DNA from: Lysobacteraceae bacterium
GTDB lineage: Bacteria > Pseudomonadota > Gammaproteobacteria > Xanthomonadales > Rhodanobacteraceae
DNA: 64,000 nucleotides
Assembly (NCBI GenBank): GCA_021372495.1
Contig: JAJFUF010000008.1
Coordinates: 124,001 to 188,000 of the forward strand
Direction: 5' to 3'
Below, piece after piece: positions 25,363-33,728 of the stretch. The position numbers were made by a program, and so were the translations under genes. The notes under the pieces are model-generated. The model saw only the letters and a program-made list of their open reading frames with translations. It was not told the DNA's origin and made no database searches. Positions within the stretch are counted from its first letter, which is position 1; each line of letters opens with the position of its first letter.

Positions 25363-27320
25363 GCCGACGCGACCGTTCGGACGGCGACGACCGTTTCCGT
25401 ATCCGCCCGGGCGCGCCGAAGCACCGCGGAGACGCTTTCATCAACCAGGTGTTGCGCCAGACGAGCAAGGCCGCCAATGCCACCGGTGGCCGGAGCGGCA
25501 AGACGCCTGGCGCGCGGTTGGGGCGCGGCCATGTGGCGGCACGCTTCACCGGGCAGTCGCTGTCCGCCAACTCGCGGCGCGCCGCCGTCAAGGTGCGGTT
25601 GGTATATCTGAAGCAGGTCGGAGCACGCTCGACCGTCACGCACCTGCGCTACATCGAGCGCGAGGGCGTGGGCCGCGACGGCGAGCCGGGCAGGGCATAC
25701 GGCGCGGCGACCGACGAAGCCGACCTCACCGCGTTCGAGGAACGCGGACACGGCGACCGGCACCAGTTCCGTCTCATCGTCTCGCCGGAGGACGGCGCCG
25801 AGCTGGGCGATCTGCGCACGTACACCCGGCACTTGATGAATCGCTTGGAGGCGGACCTCGGCACGCGGCTGGACTGGGTGGCAGTCGATCATTGGAACAC
25901 CGACAACCCGCATACGCACGTCGTCCTGCGCGGCAAGAACGACACCGGCCGCGACCTCATCATCGCGCAGGCATACCTCACCCGCGGCCTGCGCGAGCGC
26001 GCTGCCGAACTCGCTACCGAATGGCTGGGGCCGCGCACCGAACAGGAGATCCAACGCACGCTCGCACGGGAAATCGAGCAGGAACGCTGGACCAGCCTGG
26101 ACCGCACCTTGCAGCGCGAAGCCGTCGATGGGCAGGTGCATGTCGAACGCCTCAACGAGGCTCGGCTGCACCGCCAGCGCGAGCTGTTGATTGGCCGCCT
26201 GCAAAGTTTGCAGCGCATGGGGCTGGCGAGCCAACCGCAAGCCGGCGCGTGGGTGATCCACGTCGAGGCCGAGTCGACTCTGCGGGCGATGGGCGAGCGC
26301 GGCGACATCATTCGCACCATGCAGCGGGCGATGGGCGGCACGCAGCGCGAACTGGTCGTGTTCCAGCCGGGCGAGGATGGCCGCGCCATCATCGGCCGCA
26401 TCGCTGCAAAGGGGTTGGCCGACGAGCTGTACGACAAGGGTTATCTCATCGTGGATGGCACGGACGGCAAAGCGCACTATGTGACGCTGTCGCCACGAAC
26501 GGACCTGAAGCAATACCCGACCGGCAGCATCGTCGAGGCCAAGGGCGCCGCCGGCGCACGCGCCTCGGACAAGACCATCGTCGCGCTGGCCGTCGATGGT
26601 CTCTACCGCACCGACCGGCATTTGGCGGTCGCCCAAGGCCAGGTTAGGCCCGACCGCGATCCGCACGAAGTAGTGGCCGCGCACGTGCGCCGGCTCGAAG
26701 CCCTGCGCCGCGCCGGCATCGTGGAGCGTGTGGCCGAGGGGCTATGGAAGGTGCCGGACGATCTGCCCGAACAGGGCCGCCACTACGATAGCCAGCGTCT
26801 GGGCGGTGGCGTCGCGATCGAACTGAAGTCACACCTGCCCATCGAGCGACAGACCCGCGTGATCGGTGCCACCTGGCTGGACCAGCAGTTGATTGGAAGT
26901 GGCAAGGGGTTGGGCGACATGGGCTTTGGTGGAGAGGTGAAGGAGACGCTGCGCCAACGCACCGACTTTCTGGTGGAACAGGGGTTGGCTGAACGGCGCG
27001 GGCAGCGAGTGATTCTGGCGCGTAACCTACTGGCGACGCTGCGCAGCAGAGAGTTGGCGAAGGCCACGCGTGACATCGCTGCCGAAACTGGCCTGGAGCA
27101 TCGGTCGGTGACCGATGGGCAGCGTGTGGCCGGTATCTACCGGCGCAGCGTGCTGCTGGCCAGCGGCCGATACGCCATGTTGGACGACGGCATGGGATTC
27201 AGCCTGGTTCCGTGGAAGCCGGTCATCGAGCAGTGGATGGGGCAGCAGATTGCAGTAACGGTGCGCGGCTCGAGTGTGAGTTGGGAGATTGGTCGAATGC
27301 GAGGCCCTACGGTTGGATAG
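25359..27320 (+). CDS. Relaxase, VirD2-like with DUF3363
   Basis: The 653-residue protein has the metal-binding histidine motif 'HWNTDNPHTHVVLRG' at about residues 187-201, and a long C-terminal DUF3363 part. It nicks at oriT, attaches through a tyrosine to the strand and pilots it through the TraG/Trb channel. The N-terminal 90 residues are basic and atypical for MOBP relaxases. It ends the replication/mobilisation operon that runs from the DUF2285 gene. Tn4371-like ICEs carry a homologous relaxase at this place. Confidence 0.85.
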   Translation: MSRRDRSDGDDRFRIRPGAPKHRGDAFINQVLRQTSKAANATGGRSGKTPGARLGRGHVAARFTGQSLSANSRRAAVKVRLVYLKQVGARSTVTHLRYIEREGVGRDGEPGRAYGAATDEADLTAFEERGHGDRHQFRLIVSPEDGAELGDLRTYTRHLMNRLEADLGTRLDWVAVDHWNTDNPHTHVVLRGKNDTGRDLIIAQAYLTRGLRERAAELATEWLGPRTEQEIQRTLAREIEQERWTSLDRTLQREAVDGQVHVERLNEARLHRQRELLIGRLQSLQRMGLASQPQAGAWVIHVEAESTLRAMGERGDIIRTMQRAMGGTQRELVVFQPGEDGRAIIGRIAAKGLADELYDKGYLIVDGTDGKAHYVTLSPRTDLKQYPTGSIVEAKGAAGARASDKTIVALAVDGLYRTDRHLAVAQGQVRPDRDPHEVVAAHVRRLEALRRAGIVERVAEGLWKVPDDLPEQGRHYDSQRLGGGVAIELKSHLPIERQTRVIGATWLDQQLIGSGKGLGDMGFGGEVKETLRQRTDFLVEQGLAERRGQRVILARNLLATLRSRELAKATRDIAAETGLEHRSVTDGQRVAGIYRRSVLLASGRYAMLDDGMGFSLVPWKPVIEQWMGQQIAVTVRGSSVSWEIGRMRGPTVG

Positions 27321-27618
27321 CCTCATCGTTGGAAACTTGGCCATCAGCCATCAGCCAGCAGCCAATGGGCAATATGTGAGCAGCATCTATCGGCCGATCC
27401 CGTAACGACCAGGTTTCGCAGCTTCGCGCCATATTGCTCACGCGAATCGATGCCGCCGAACCTTTAGATGCGAGAACTCATTGTGGCGTTGAGGCTATTT
27501 GAAGGTGTAACCAAGTCGCCTGCAGCAAGGGTATTAGCCGGAATTTCAACTACCGTACACATAAGTGGGCATAGGATCGATACAGTTGCGTATGGCAACT
27601 CGCGTTGGAGACGGTCAC
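27321..27618. other. Relaxase-to-cargo junction
   Basis: About 300 bp separate the backbone from metal cargo. It holds short direct repeats 'catcagc' (27344-27365) and a spaced 7-bp inverted pair (27376-27382 with 27435-27441), plus an inverted pair 'agttgc/gcaact' (27584-27600) before the first copper gene. A promoter for the copper block is expected, but boxes are not clear. No insertion sequence ends are visible. Confidence 0.35.
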
Positions 27619-27957
27619 ATGACTATTTCTCGCAAATCACTATATTCCATGCTTGGTTTAGTGGCGTTTGCACTGGCTGGCAGCGGTGTCACCGTTGCCC
27701 AGAGCAGCATGCCGAAGACGGAAGCGAACAGTATGCAGAAGATGGATGCCATGCATCCGGGCATGAAAGGCATGCAGCACAAGATGATGGGCATGCACAT
27801 GATGCCGGCGACGGTGACGGCAGTGAATGCAAGCACGGGCGTGGTCGACGTGACCACCGAAGGGATGGCCTTGAAGGTGCATTTTCCGCCATCCACGATG
27901 GCCAACCTGAAGGCCGGCGACAAGATCACCTTGCACATGGGCTTCAGCAAGCCGTGA
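27619..27957 (+). CDS. Exported Met-rich small protein, probable Cu-binding
   Basis: The 112-residue protein has a Sec signal ('LYSMLGLVAFALAGSGVTVA', about 8-27) and a Met/His cluster, 'MHPGMKGMQHKMMGMHMM' (45-62). A compact C-terminal beta domain follows, 'VTAVNASTGVVDVTTEGM', with the look of the CusF/YlxR-type OB-fold copper chaperones. It is the first cargo gene and precedes CopL. Cu(I)/Ag(I) binding in the periplasm is inferred. Confidence 0.7.
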   Translation: MTISRKSLYSMLGLVAFALAGSGVTVAQSSMPKTEANSMQKMDAMHPGMKGMQHKMMGMHMMPATVTAVNASTGVVDVTTEGMALKVHFPPSTMANLKAGDKITLHMGFSKP

Positions 27958-28015
27958 GGCATCTATACCCAACTCCAGAGTTGAGGGTGTCGGGTCGCGC
28001 GGGTAAGCTCGCCTC

Positions 28016-28420
28016 ATGACCTTCTCGCTGCGTCAACTCGCTCGTTCACGTCGCCTCCGGGCGATGGGCGCGCTGGCGTGGCTGATGCTGGTCATCAACT
28101 CATTGGCCGCTGCGCCGATGGGCATGACGGGAAGCCCTCATTCGCATGCCATGCACGCGACGGTTGCGGCGGTCAGTGAACACTGTCACCACCACACGGC
28201 CAGCGAAGGGTCGACATCCTGTTGCGACGGCCATGCAGGTTGTTGTGGTGGTTCAGTGGGCCATGCCTGCAACTGTGCAGCCATGTGCGGCAGCACGTTG
28301 CCACCCGGACCAGCTAACGTTGTGGCCCCGGCGACGATCACCGCCAATTACGCTACGCCGCTGCCCAGCAGCGCGCCATCGGTAAATACTGCCCCTCCGT
28401 TGCGACCACCGGCGGTCTGA
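28016..28420 (+). CDS. copL: CopL-family metal-binding regulatory protein
   Basis: The 134-residue exported protein is rich in Cys and His: 'HCHHHTASEGSTSCC', 'GHAGCCGG', and 'CNCAAMCG'. It precedes copA as in Xanthomonas copLAB, where copL is needed for copper-induced expression. The N-terminal hydrophobic segment (about 18-33) is a signal or anchor. The C-terminus ends in a Pro-rich tail. How CopL senses copper is not settled; its place and composition support the name. Confidence 0.7.
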   Translation: MTFSLRQLARSRRLRAMGALAWLMLVINSLAAAPMGMTGSPHSHAMHATVAAVSEHCHHHTASEGSTSCCDGHAGCCGGSVGHACNCAAMCGSTLPPGPANVVAPATITANYATPLPSSAPSVNTAPPLRPPAV

Positions 28421-28445
28421 CTCTCCCTCATTTTCGATGAGCTTT

Positions 28446-28476
28446 GCTTGCGATCGTCGTGTGGATGATCGCAAGC
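28446..28476 (+). promoter_or_regulatory. 10-bp perfect hairpin between copL and copA
   Basis: 'gcttgcgatc' (28446-28455) pairs with 'gatcgcaagc' (28467-28476) across an 11-nt loop. It lies 26 bp after copL and 54 bp before copA. No T tract follows, so it may be an attenuator, processing site or operator, not a full terminator. Confidence 0.55.
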
Positions 28477-28529
28477 AATCGGCTGTGATCGATATCGCAT
28501 GGTCGGTATCGCTTGCCCTGGAGAGACCC

Positions 28530-30314
28530 ATGAAAATGCTTCCCCCGCCCCCGGCGGATTTGTCACGTCGGCGCTTCGTTCAAGGCGTGGCCATCGGCGG
28601 TGCCGTAGTTGGTTTCGGCCTGCTTCGTCCACCAAACGTCTGGGCATTGACCAGCCCCGGCCGCCCCACCGTGCTGAGCGGCACCGACTTTTCGCTCGAC
28701 ATCGCCGAAACGCCGGTCAACTACACCGGCGCGCCGCGCATGGCCACCACCGTCAACGGTGGCATCCCCGGTCCGATCCTGCGCTGGAAGGAAGGCACCA
28801 CCGTCACCCTACGCGTGACCAACCGCTTGCGTGTACCGACATCGATCCACTGGCACGGCATCATTCTGCCGTTCCAGATGGATGGCGTGCCTGGCATTTC
28901 CTTTGATGGCATCGCGCCGGGCGAGACCTTCGTCTACCGTTTTGAAGTGCGCCAAACGGGCACCTACTGGTACCACTCGCACTCGCGTTTCCAGGAGCAG
29001 AACGCGCTGTACGGTCCGCTGGTGATCGAGCCGGCTGGCCCCGAGCGCTACCCGACCGATCGCGATTATGTCGTCATGCTCAACGACTGGACCGACGAGG
29101 ACCCGGAGCACATCTACGCCAAGCTCAAGAAGCAGAGCGACTACTTCAACTTTGCCCAGCCCACCGTGCCCGACTTCTTCCGCGACGTGCGCGAGAAGGG
29201 GCTGAGCCAGGCGTTGGCGATGCGCAAGATGTGGAATGAGATGCGCATGAATCCCACCGATCTGGGGGACGTCTCCGGCTATACCTATACCTACCTGATG
29301 AACGGCGCGGCGCCGGCGGGCAACTGGACTGGCATCTTCAAACCCGGCGAAAAGGTGCGCCTGCGTTTCATCAACGGTTCGGCTTCCACCATTTTCGACG
29401 TGCGCATTCCCGGCCTGAAGATGACGGTGATCTCGGCCGATGGCCAGGACATTGCTCCGGTGTCGGTCGACGAGTTCCGCATTTCAGTGGCTGAAACCTA
29501 CGACGTGATCGTGGAGCCGCAGGACACGCGTGCCTATACGCTGTTCGCGCAGTCGATCGACCGCACGGGCTACGCACGCGGGACGCTGGCGCCACGCGAG
29601 GGCATGCAGGCCGACGTACCAGCGATGGACCCGCGCGTGTGGCTGAGCATGGAGGACATGATGGGTGCCATGCCGATGGGCCCCATGGGCCACGGCGGCG
29701 GGCATACGGCGGATGCCATGCCCGGCATGGACGTGGGCGGCATGCACGGGATGGCCATGCCAGGCATGGGCAATCTCACGCCCGGCGGTCAACCCATGGT
29801 CCGCCACGCGCGCACCGAGTACGGCCCCGGCGTCGACATGCATGTCGACATGCCGCGGACCAACCTCGACGATCCGGGTATAGGCCTGCGCGACAACGGT
29901 CGGCGCGTATTGACCTACGCCGACCTGCACACCATCGGTGGCCCGATCGATGCGCGTGAACCGAGTCGTGAAATCGAGCTGCACCTGACCGGCAATATGG
30001 AGCGTTTCATCTGGTCGTTCGACGGCGTGAAGTTCTCCGACGCCAAGCCGGTGCATTTCAACAGCGGCGAGCGGCTGCGCATCGTGCTGGTCAACGACAC
30101 GATGATGAACCATCCGATCCACCTGCACGGCATGTGGAGCGAGCTGGAAAACCCTGAAGGTCAGTTCCAGGTGCGCAAGCACACCATCAATGTGCAACCG
30201 GCCCAGCGCATCACCTATGCCGTGTCGGCCGACAACCCTGGCCGCTGGGCCTACCACTGCCATCTGCTGTACCACATGGAGGCGGGCATGTTCCGCGAGG
30301 TGGTGGTGTCATGA
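28530..30314 (+). CDS. copA: Copper-resistance multicopper oxidase CopA
   Basis: The 594-residue protein has a Tat signal 'RRRFVQG' (13-19). Its copper-binding boxes 'HWHG' (107-110), 'HSHSRF', 'HPIHLHG' and C-terminal 'HCHLLYHMEAGM' are all present. A Met-rich insert of about 100 residues before the last domain is typical of CopA/PcoA. It oxidises Cu(I) and binds copper in the periplasm. The start at 28530 follows 'gagagaccc', weaker than the family norm, and copB overlaps its stop by 4 bp. Confidence 0.95.
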   Translation: MKMLPPPPADLSRRRFVQGVAIGGAVVGFGLLRPPNVWALTSPGRPTVLSGTDFSLDIAETPVNYTGAPRMATTVNGGIPGPILRWKEGTTVTLRVTNRLRVPTSIHWHGIILPFQMDGVPGISFDGIAPGETFVYRFEVRQTGTYWYHSHSRFQEQNALYGPLVIEPAGPERYPTDRDYVVMLNDWTDEDPEHIYAKLKKQSDYFNFAQPTVPDFFRDVREKGLSQALAMRKMWNEMRMNPTDLGDVSGYTYTYLMNGAAPAGNWTGIFKPGEKVRLRFINGSASTIFDVRIPGLKMTVISADGQDIAPVSVDEFRISVAETYDVIVEPQDTRAYTLFAQSIDRTGYARGTLAPREGMQADVPAMDPRVWLSMEDMMGAMPMGPMGHGGGHTADAMPGMDVGGMHGMAMPGMGNLTPGGQPMVRHARTEYGPGVDMHVDMPRTNLDDPGIGLRDNGRRVLTYADLHTIGGPIDAREPSREIELHLTGNMERFIWSFDGVKFSDAKPVHFNSGERLRIVLVNDTMMNHPIHLHGMWSELENPEGQFQVRKHTINVQPAQRITYAVSADNPGRWAYHCHLLYHMEAGMFREVVVS

Positions 30315-31594
30315 AAACACATCGTCATATCTTAATCGCTCCGCGCCACACGGCGCTGCTGGTCGCGCTGCTGCTGGCCTTGCCATGGGTGGTGTCGGCA
30401 CAAAGTGTTCCGGCTCCGTCGAGCAGTACGTCCTCCATGGACATGAGCACGATGCCGGGCATGGATCACGGCAGCATGCCTGGGATGACCATGCCGGCCA
30501 GCGCGAGCAGCATTCCGAAGCCGGCCGCGCAAGCGACAGCCAAGAAAGTGAAGAAGCACGCACCCGCCAAATCGTCCACCCCGTCGCATGACATGGGGAA
30601 CATGGAAGGCATGGACCACGGCGCGATGCACGGCATGGATCACCGTTCCATGCCGGGGATGGATCATGGCTCGATGCCGGGCTCGGCGGCGTCTGCCGCG
30701 TCAGCGGCGTCCTCCGACACCATATCGGGGATGGATCACTCGTCCATGTCTGGCATGAGCCAACAAGCCATGAAGGGGATGGGTCACGGCACGATGCCCA
30801 CCGATACGCAGAAGGCAGGCCACGGTGGCATGGCGGGCGTGGGTTCGATGTCCGGCATGACGATGGGTCCGATGCAGGGCGGCAATGCACCACCTGATGC
30901 GCGCAGTCCGGATTATTCCGACGGCATAGGCTACGGCCCCATGAAAGGCATGGACATGGCCGACAACGCGCCGCTGGGCATGCTGCTGTTCGATCAGCTG
31001 GAAGCGTTCCATGGCAAGAACGGCAACGGACAGACTTGGGAAGCGCAAGGCTGGTACGGCAACGACATCAACAAGCTATGGTTCCGCACCGAAGGCGAAC
31101 GCAGCCGCGGCAAGCTGGAGGACGGCGACGTCGAAGCGTTCTGGAATCGCAACGTCGCCACCTTCTGGAGCACCCAGCTCGGGGTACGCCACGAACTGGG
31201 CGAAGGTCCCGGTCGCAACTGGGCAGCGTTCGGCATCCAGGGCCTGGCGCCGTACTGGTTCGAGCTGGAAGCCACAGGCTATGTGGGCTCGTCCGGCCGC
31301 ACGGCCGCCCGCTTGCGCGCCGAATACGAACTTCTGTTCACGCAGCGGCTGATCCTGCAGCCGGAATTCGAGGTCAACGCGTACGGCAAGTCCGATCCGG
31401 CCCGACGCATCGGCAGCGGTGTATCCGATGCCCAGTTGGGGCTGCGTTTGCGCTACGAAATCCGTCGGCAGTTCGCGCCCTATATCGGCGTGGTCTGGAC
31501 ACGCCGTTTCGGCGCCACGGCCGACTTTGCCCGTGACGATCATCAACCCATCTTCGACCGGCAGTGGGTGGCCGGCGTCCGACTCTGGTTCTAA
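30311..31594 (+). CDS. copB: Copper-resistance outer-membrane protein CopB
   Basis: The 427-residue protein has a Sec signal and a long, very Met/His-rich N-terminal half with repeats of 'MDHGSMPGM' type (residues about 42-185). A beta-barrel-like C-terminus ends in 'VAGVRLWF', as outer-membrane proteins do. CopB binds copper at the outer membrane. It starts inside the copA stop. The metal-binding region is longer than in the Pseudomonas CopB, probably through repeat expansion. Confidence 0.9.
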   Translation: MKTHRHILIAPRHTALLVALLLALPWVVSAQSVPAPSSSTSSMDMSTMPGMDHGSMPGMTMPASASSIPKPAAQATAKKVKKHAPAKSSTPSHDMGNMEGMDHGAMHGMDHRSMPGMDHGSMPGSAASAASAASSDTISGMDHSSMSGMSQQAMKGMGHGTMPTDTQKAGHGGMAGVGSMSGMTMGPMQGGNAPPDARSPDYSDGIGYGPMKGMDMADNAPLGMLLFDQLEAFHGKNGNGQTWEAQGWYGNDINKLWFRTEGERSRGKLEDGDVEAFWNRNVATFWSTQLGVRHELGEGPGRNWAAFGIQGLAPYWFELEATGYVGSSGRTAARLRAEYELLFTQRLILQPEFEVNAYGKSDPARRIGSGVSDAQLGLRLRYEIRRQFAPYIGVVWTRRFGATADFARDDHQPIFDRQWVAGVRLWF

Positions 31595-31605
31595 GGGGAA
31601 TCCTC

Positions 31606-32721
31606 ATGAAACAACATATCAAGCATCACAGCATCACCGTCGTCGCCGTGCTCGCCATCCTGGCGGCCGGTGCCGGCGTGTTTGTCTACTCGGGCCTCTA
31701 CAACATCGGTGCCGACGACCACCACACCAAACCGGTCTTTGCGGTCTTGCAGACCCTGCGCGAGCGCTCCATCCATGTCCGTTCAGAAGACCTCGCGGTG
31801 CCTGACCTCAACGATCCGCAGCTGATCCTTAAGGGGGCCGGCCAATACGCGGCCATGTGCACTGAATGCCATCTCAAGCCTGGCATGAAGGACTCGGAAA
31901 TCCGGCCGGGCCTGTATCCGCAACCACCGAACCTGTCGCAGACGCGGGTCGACCCGAGGGATGCGTTCTGGATCATCAAGCACGGCATCAAGATGAGCGC
32001 AATGCCGGCATGGGGCGGCAGCCACGACGACCCGACCATCTGGAGCATGGTCGCGTTCCTGCAAAAACTGCCCGACATGACGCCCGCGCAGTACAAGGAC
32101 ATGGTGGCCAAAGCTCCCGCAGATCACGACATGGATATGGGTGAAGACGGTGGCCACAGCCACAGCCATGGTGCCGCCGACGAAGACGCCTATGGGGCTT
32201 CTGCCATGAAGGGCATGGACATGTCCCGCGACGCCGGTCACAGCCACGGTGCCAACCCTGAGGAGGGTCATGTTCACGCACAAGCCGGAGCGAGTGCCGC
32301 CGCTGACGCCTCATTGTCCTTGGAGGGTATGAAGCCGAAGGCGGTACCGGCGGCCGAAGCCGTGGCGCAGGCGTTCCATACGGCCTTGCAGCACGGCGAC
32401 CGGGCGGCGGTGCTTGCGTTGCTGGCACCCAACGCCGCGATCAGCGAAGGTGGTCACACCCAGACGCGCGATGACTACGCCAACGGCCATCTGGGCGAGG
32501 ACATCGCTTTCTTGAAGGACGCCCAGATCACCCCGGTCTCCTTAGGTTCGATGCCGATGGGCGACACCGCGATGGTCGGTAGCGAAAGCGACATCCAGGC
32601 CATGGTCAAGGGCAAGCCGACCACGCTGCGCAGCCGCGAACTGCTTAACCTCGAACAGGACGGCAAGGACTGGAAGATCGTCTCCGTCCAGTGGCAAACC
32701 ACGCCGGTATCAGGAGAATGA
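31606..32721 (+). CDS. Cytochrome c fused to His/Met-rich linker and NTF2-like domain
   Basis: The 371-residue protein has an N-terminal membrane anchor (about 9-30), a class I cytochrome c domain with 'CTECH' haem motif and distal 'MSAMPAWG', then a linker rich in 'HSHSHG' and 'GMDM' (about 173-240). A C-terminal SnoaL/DUF4440-like (NTF2-fold) part begins at about 250 ('AVAQAFHTALQHGDRAAVL'). The combination is unusual. It may pass electrons from Cu oxidation or hold copper. Its start follows 'aagggg' and it lies directly after copB. Confidence 0.75.
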   Translation: MKQHIKHHSITVVAVLAILAAGAGVFVYSGLYNIGADDHHTKPVFAVLQTLRERSIHVRSEDLAVPDLNDPQLILKGAGQYAAMCTECHLKPGMKDSEIRPGLYPQPPNLSQTRVDPRDAFWIIKHGIKMSAMPAWGGSHDDPTIWSMVAFLQKLPDMTPAQYKDMVAKAPADHDMDMGEDGGHSHSHGAADEDAYGASAMKGMDMSRDAGHSHGANPEEGHVHAQAGASAAADASLSLEGMKPKAVPAAEAVAQAFHTALQHGDRAAVLALLAPNAAISEGGHTQTRDDYANGHLGEDIAFLKDAQITPVSLGSMPMGDTAMVGSESDIQAMVKGKPTTLRSRELLNLEQDGKDWKIVSVQWQTTPVSGE

Positions 32722-32723
32722 CG

Positions 32724-33176
32724 ATGAAATGGTGGCTTTCCCGCATGAGCATCAGCATGTTGTTTGCGGCGCTGTTCGCGCCGGCGGCGATGGCCGCGAA
32801 CGCGTTCGACGTGTACAGCGACCCGTCCTGCGGCTGCTGCGGCGCGTGGGTCGGCTACATACGCGCGCAGGGCTACACCGTCACCGTGCATCAGGATCAG
32901 CCGATGGCGGCGGTGAAGGCGCGGCTCGGCGTGCCGCCCGGCGCCATGTCCTGCCACACCGCGCTGGTCGACGGCTACGTGATCGAAGGACACGTGCCGG
33001 TGGAGGACATCCGCCGCCTGCTCGCCGAGCGGCCGGACGCCCGAGGCCTCGCGGCGCCGGGCATGCCGATGGGCTCGCCCGGCATGGAAATGGGCGCACC
33101 GGAGCGCTACGAGGTGATGTTGATCGGCCGGGATGGATCATCCCGCGTCTTTGCCGCCCATGGACCCGAGGCCTGA
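32724..33176 (+). CDS. DUF411 metal-binding protein
   Basis: The 150-residue protein has a signal peptide and the DUF411 core 'VYSDPSCGCCGAWVGYIRAQ' (about 30-49), with 'CGCC' and a later 'MSCHTALVDGYVIEGHVP'. DUF411 proteins are periplasmic and linked to copper/silver loci. The ATG at 32724 suits the 'aggag' site better than one at 32718 that overlaps the previous stop. Confidence 0.9.
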   Translation: MKWWLSRMSISMLFAALFAPAAMAANAFDVYSDPSCGCCGAWVGYIRAQGYTVTVHQDQPMAAVKARLGVPPGAMSCHTALVDGYVIEGHVPVEDIRRLLAERPDARGLAAPGMPMGSPGMEMGAPERYEVMLIGRDGSSRVFAAHGPEA

Positions 33177-33281
33177 TCGCTGCCGGCCGGCTTGCAACGG
33201 AATCGCGGAACTTGAATAGGCGCGCTCACGGAAGCGCCTGGGGAAAATTCCGTTCATGCGGTACTACCGAGGAAACCCATC

Positions 33282-33611
33282 ATGAGTCATCACCTGACTG
33301 AAGCTGTCAAAGCCTGCATCACCGCGTGCGACCACTGCGCCGTCGAGTGCGGCAACTGTTTTACGCACATGGTCGGCAAGGAAAGCTCGAATGACTGCCC
33401 CGCCTGTTGCATCGAATGCGCCGCCATGTGCCGGATGTGTGCCGATGCCATGGCGCGCAACAGTCCGTTCCAGAAAGAGATCTGCGCGCTGTGCGCGAAG
33501 ATTTGCGACTGGTGCGCGGAGCAATGTGCAGCGCACGACATGGAACACTGCAAGCGATGTGCTGACGCCTGTCGGCGCTGTGCGGAAGCCTGCCGCAGCA
33601 TGGGCGGCTGA
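33282..33611 (+). CDS. csp: Four-helix-bundle copper storage-like protein (Csp/DUF326)
   Basis: The 109-residue protein has no signal and is packed with Cys in helical spacing ('CITACDHCAVECGNC', 'CALCAKICDWCAEQC', 'CADACRRCAEAC'). This is the Csp/DUF326 pattern, in which a tetrameric four-helix bundle stores many Cu(I) ions in its core. Cytosolic location follows from the lack of a signal. Next to a Cu efflux ATPase it can buffer Cu(I). Confidence 0.9.
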   Translation: MSHHLTEAVKACITACDHCAVECGNCFTHMVGKESSNDCPACCIECAAMCRMCADAMARNSPFQKEICALCAKICDWCAEQCAAHDMEHCKRCADACRRCAEACRSMGG

Positions 33612-33728
33612 TCCTCCGTGGCCGGCTCGCCCACAGGCGGGCCGGCCACAACCACCCCTACCGTCGCCGCTGGCTACCCCGGCGCCGAGTTTCGGGCACC
33701 ACCACAGGTTCTTCCGGAGACTGCAAGA

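Noticed and set aside
25290..26684. Minus-strand open frame opposite the relaxase
   Set aside because: Shadow of the relaxase gene; no motif and no ribosome site.
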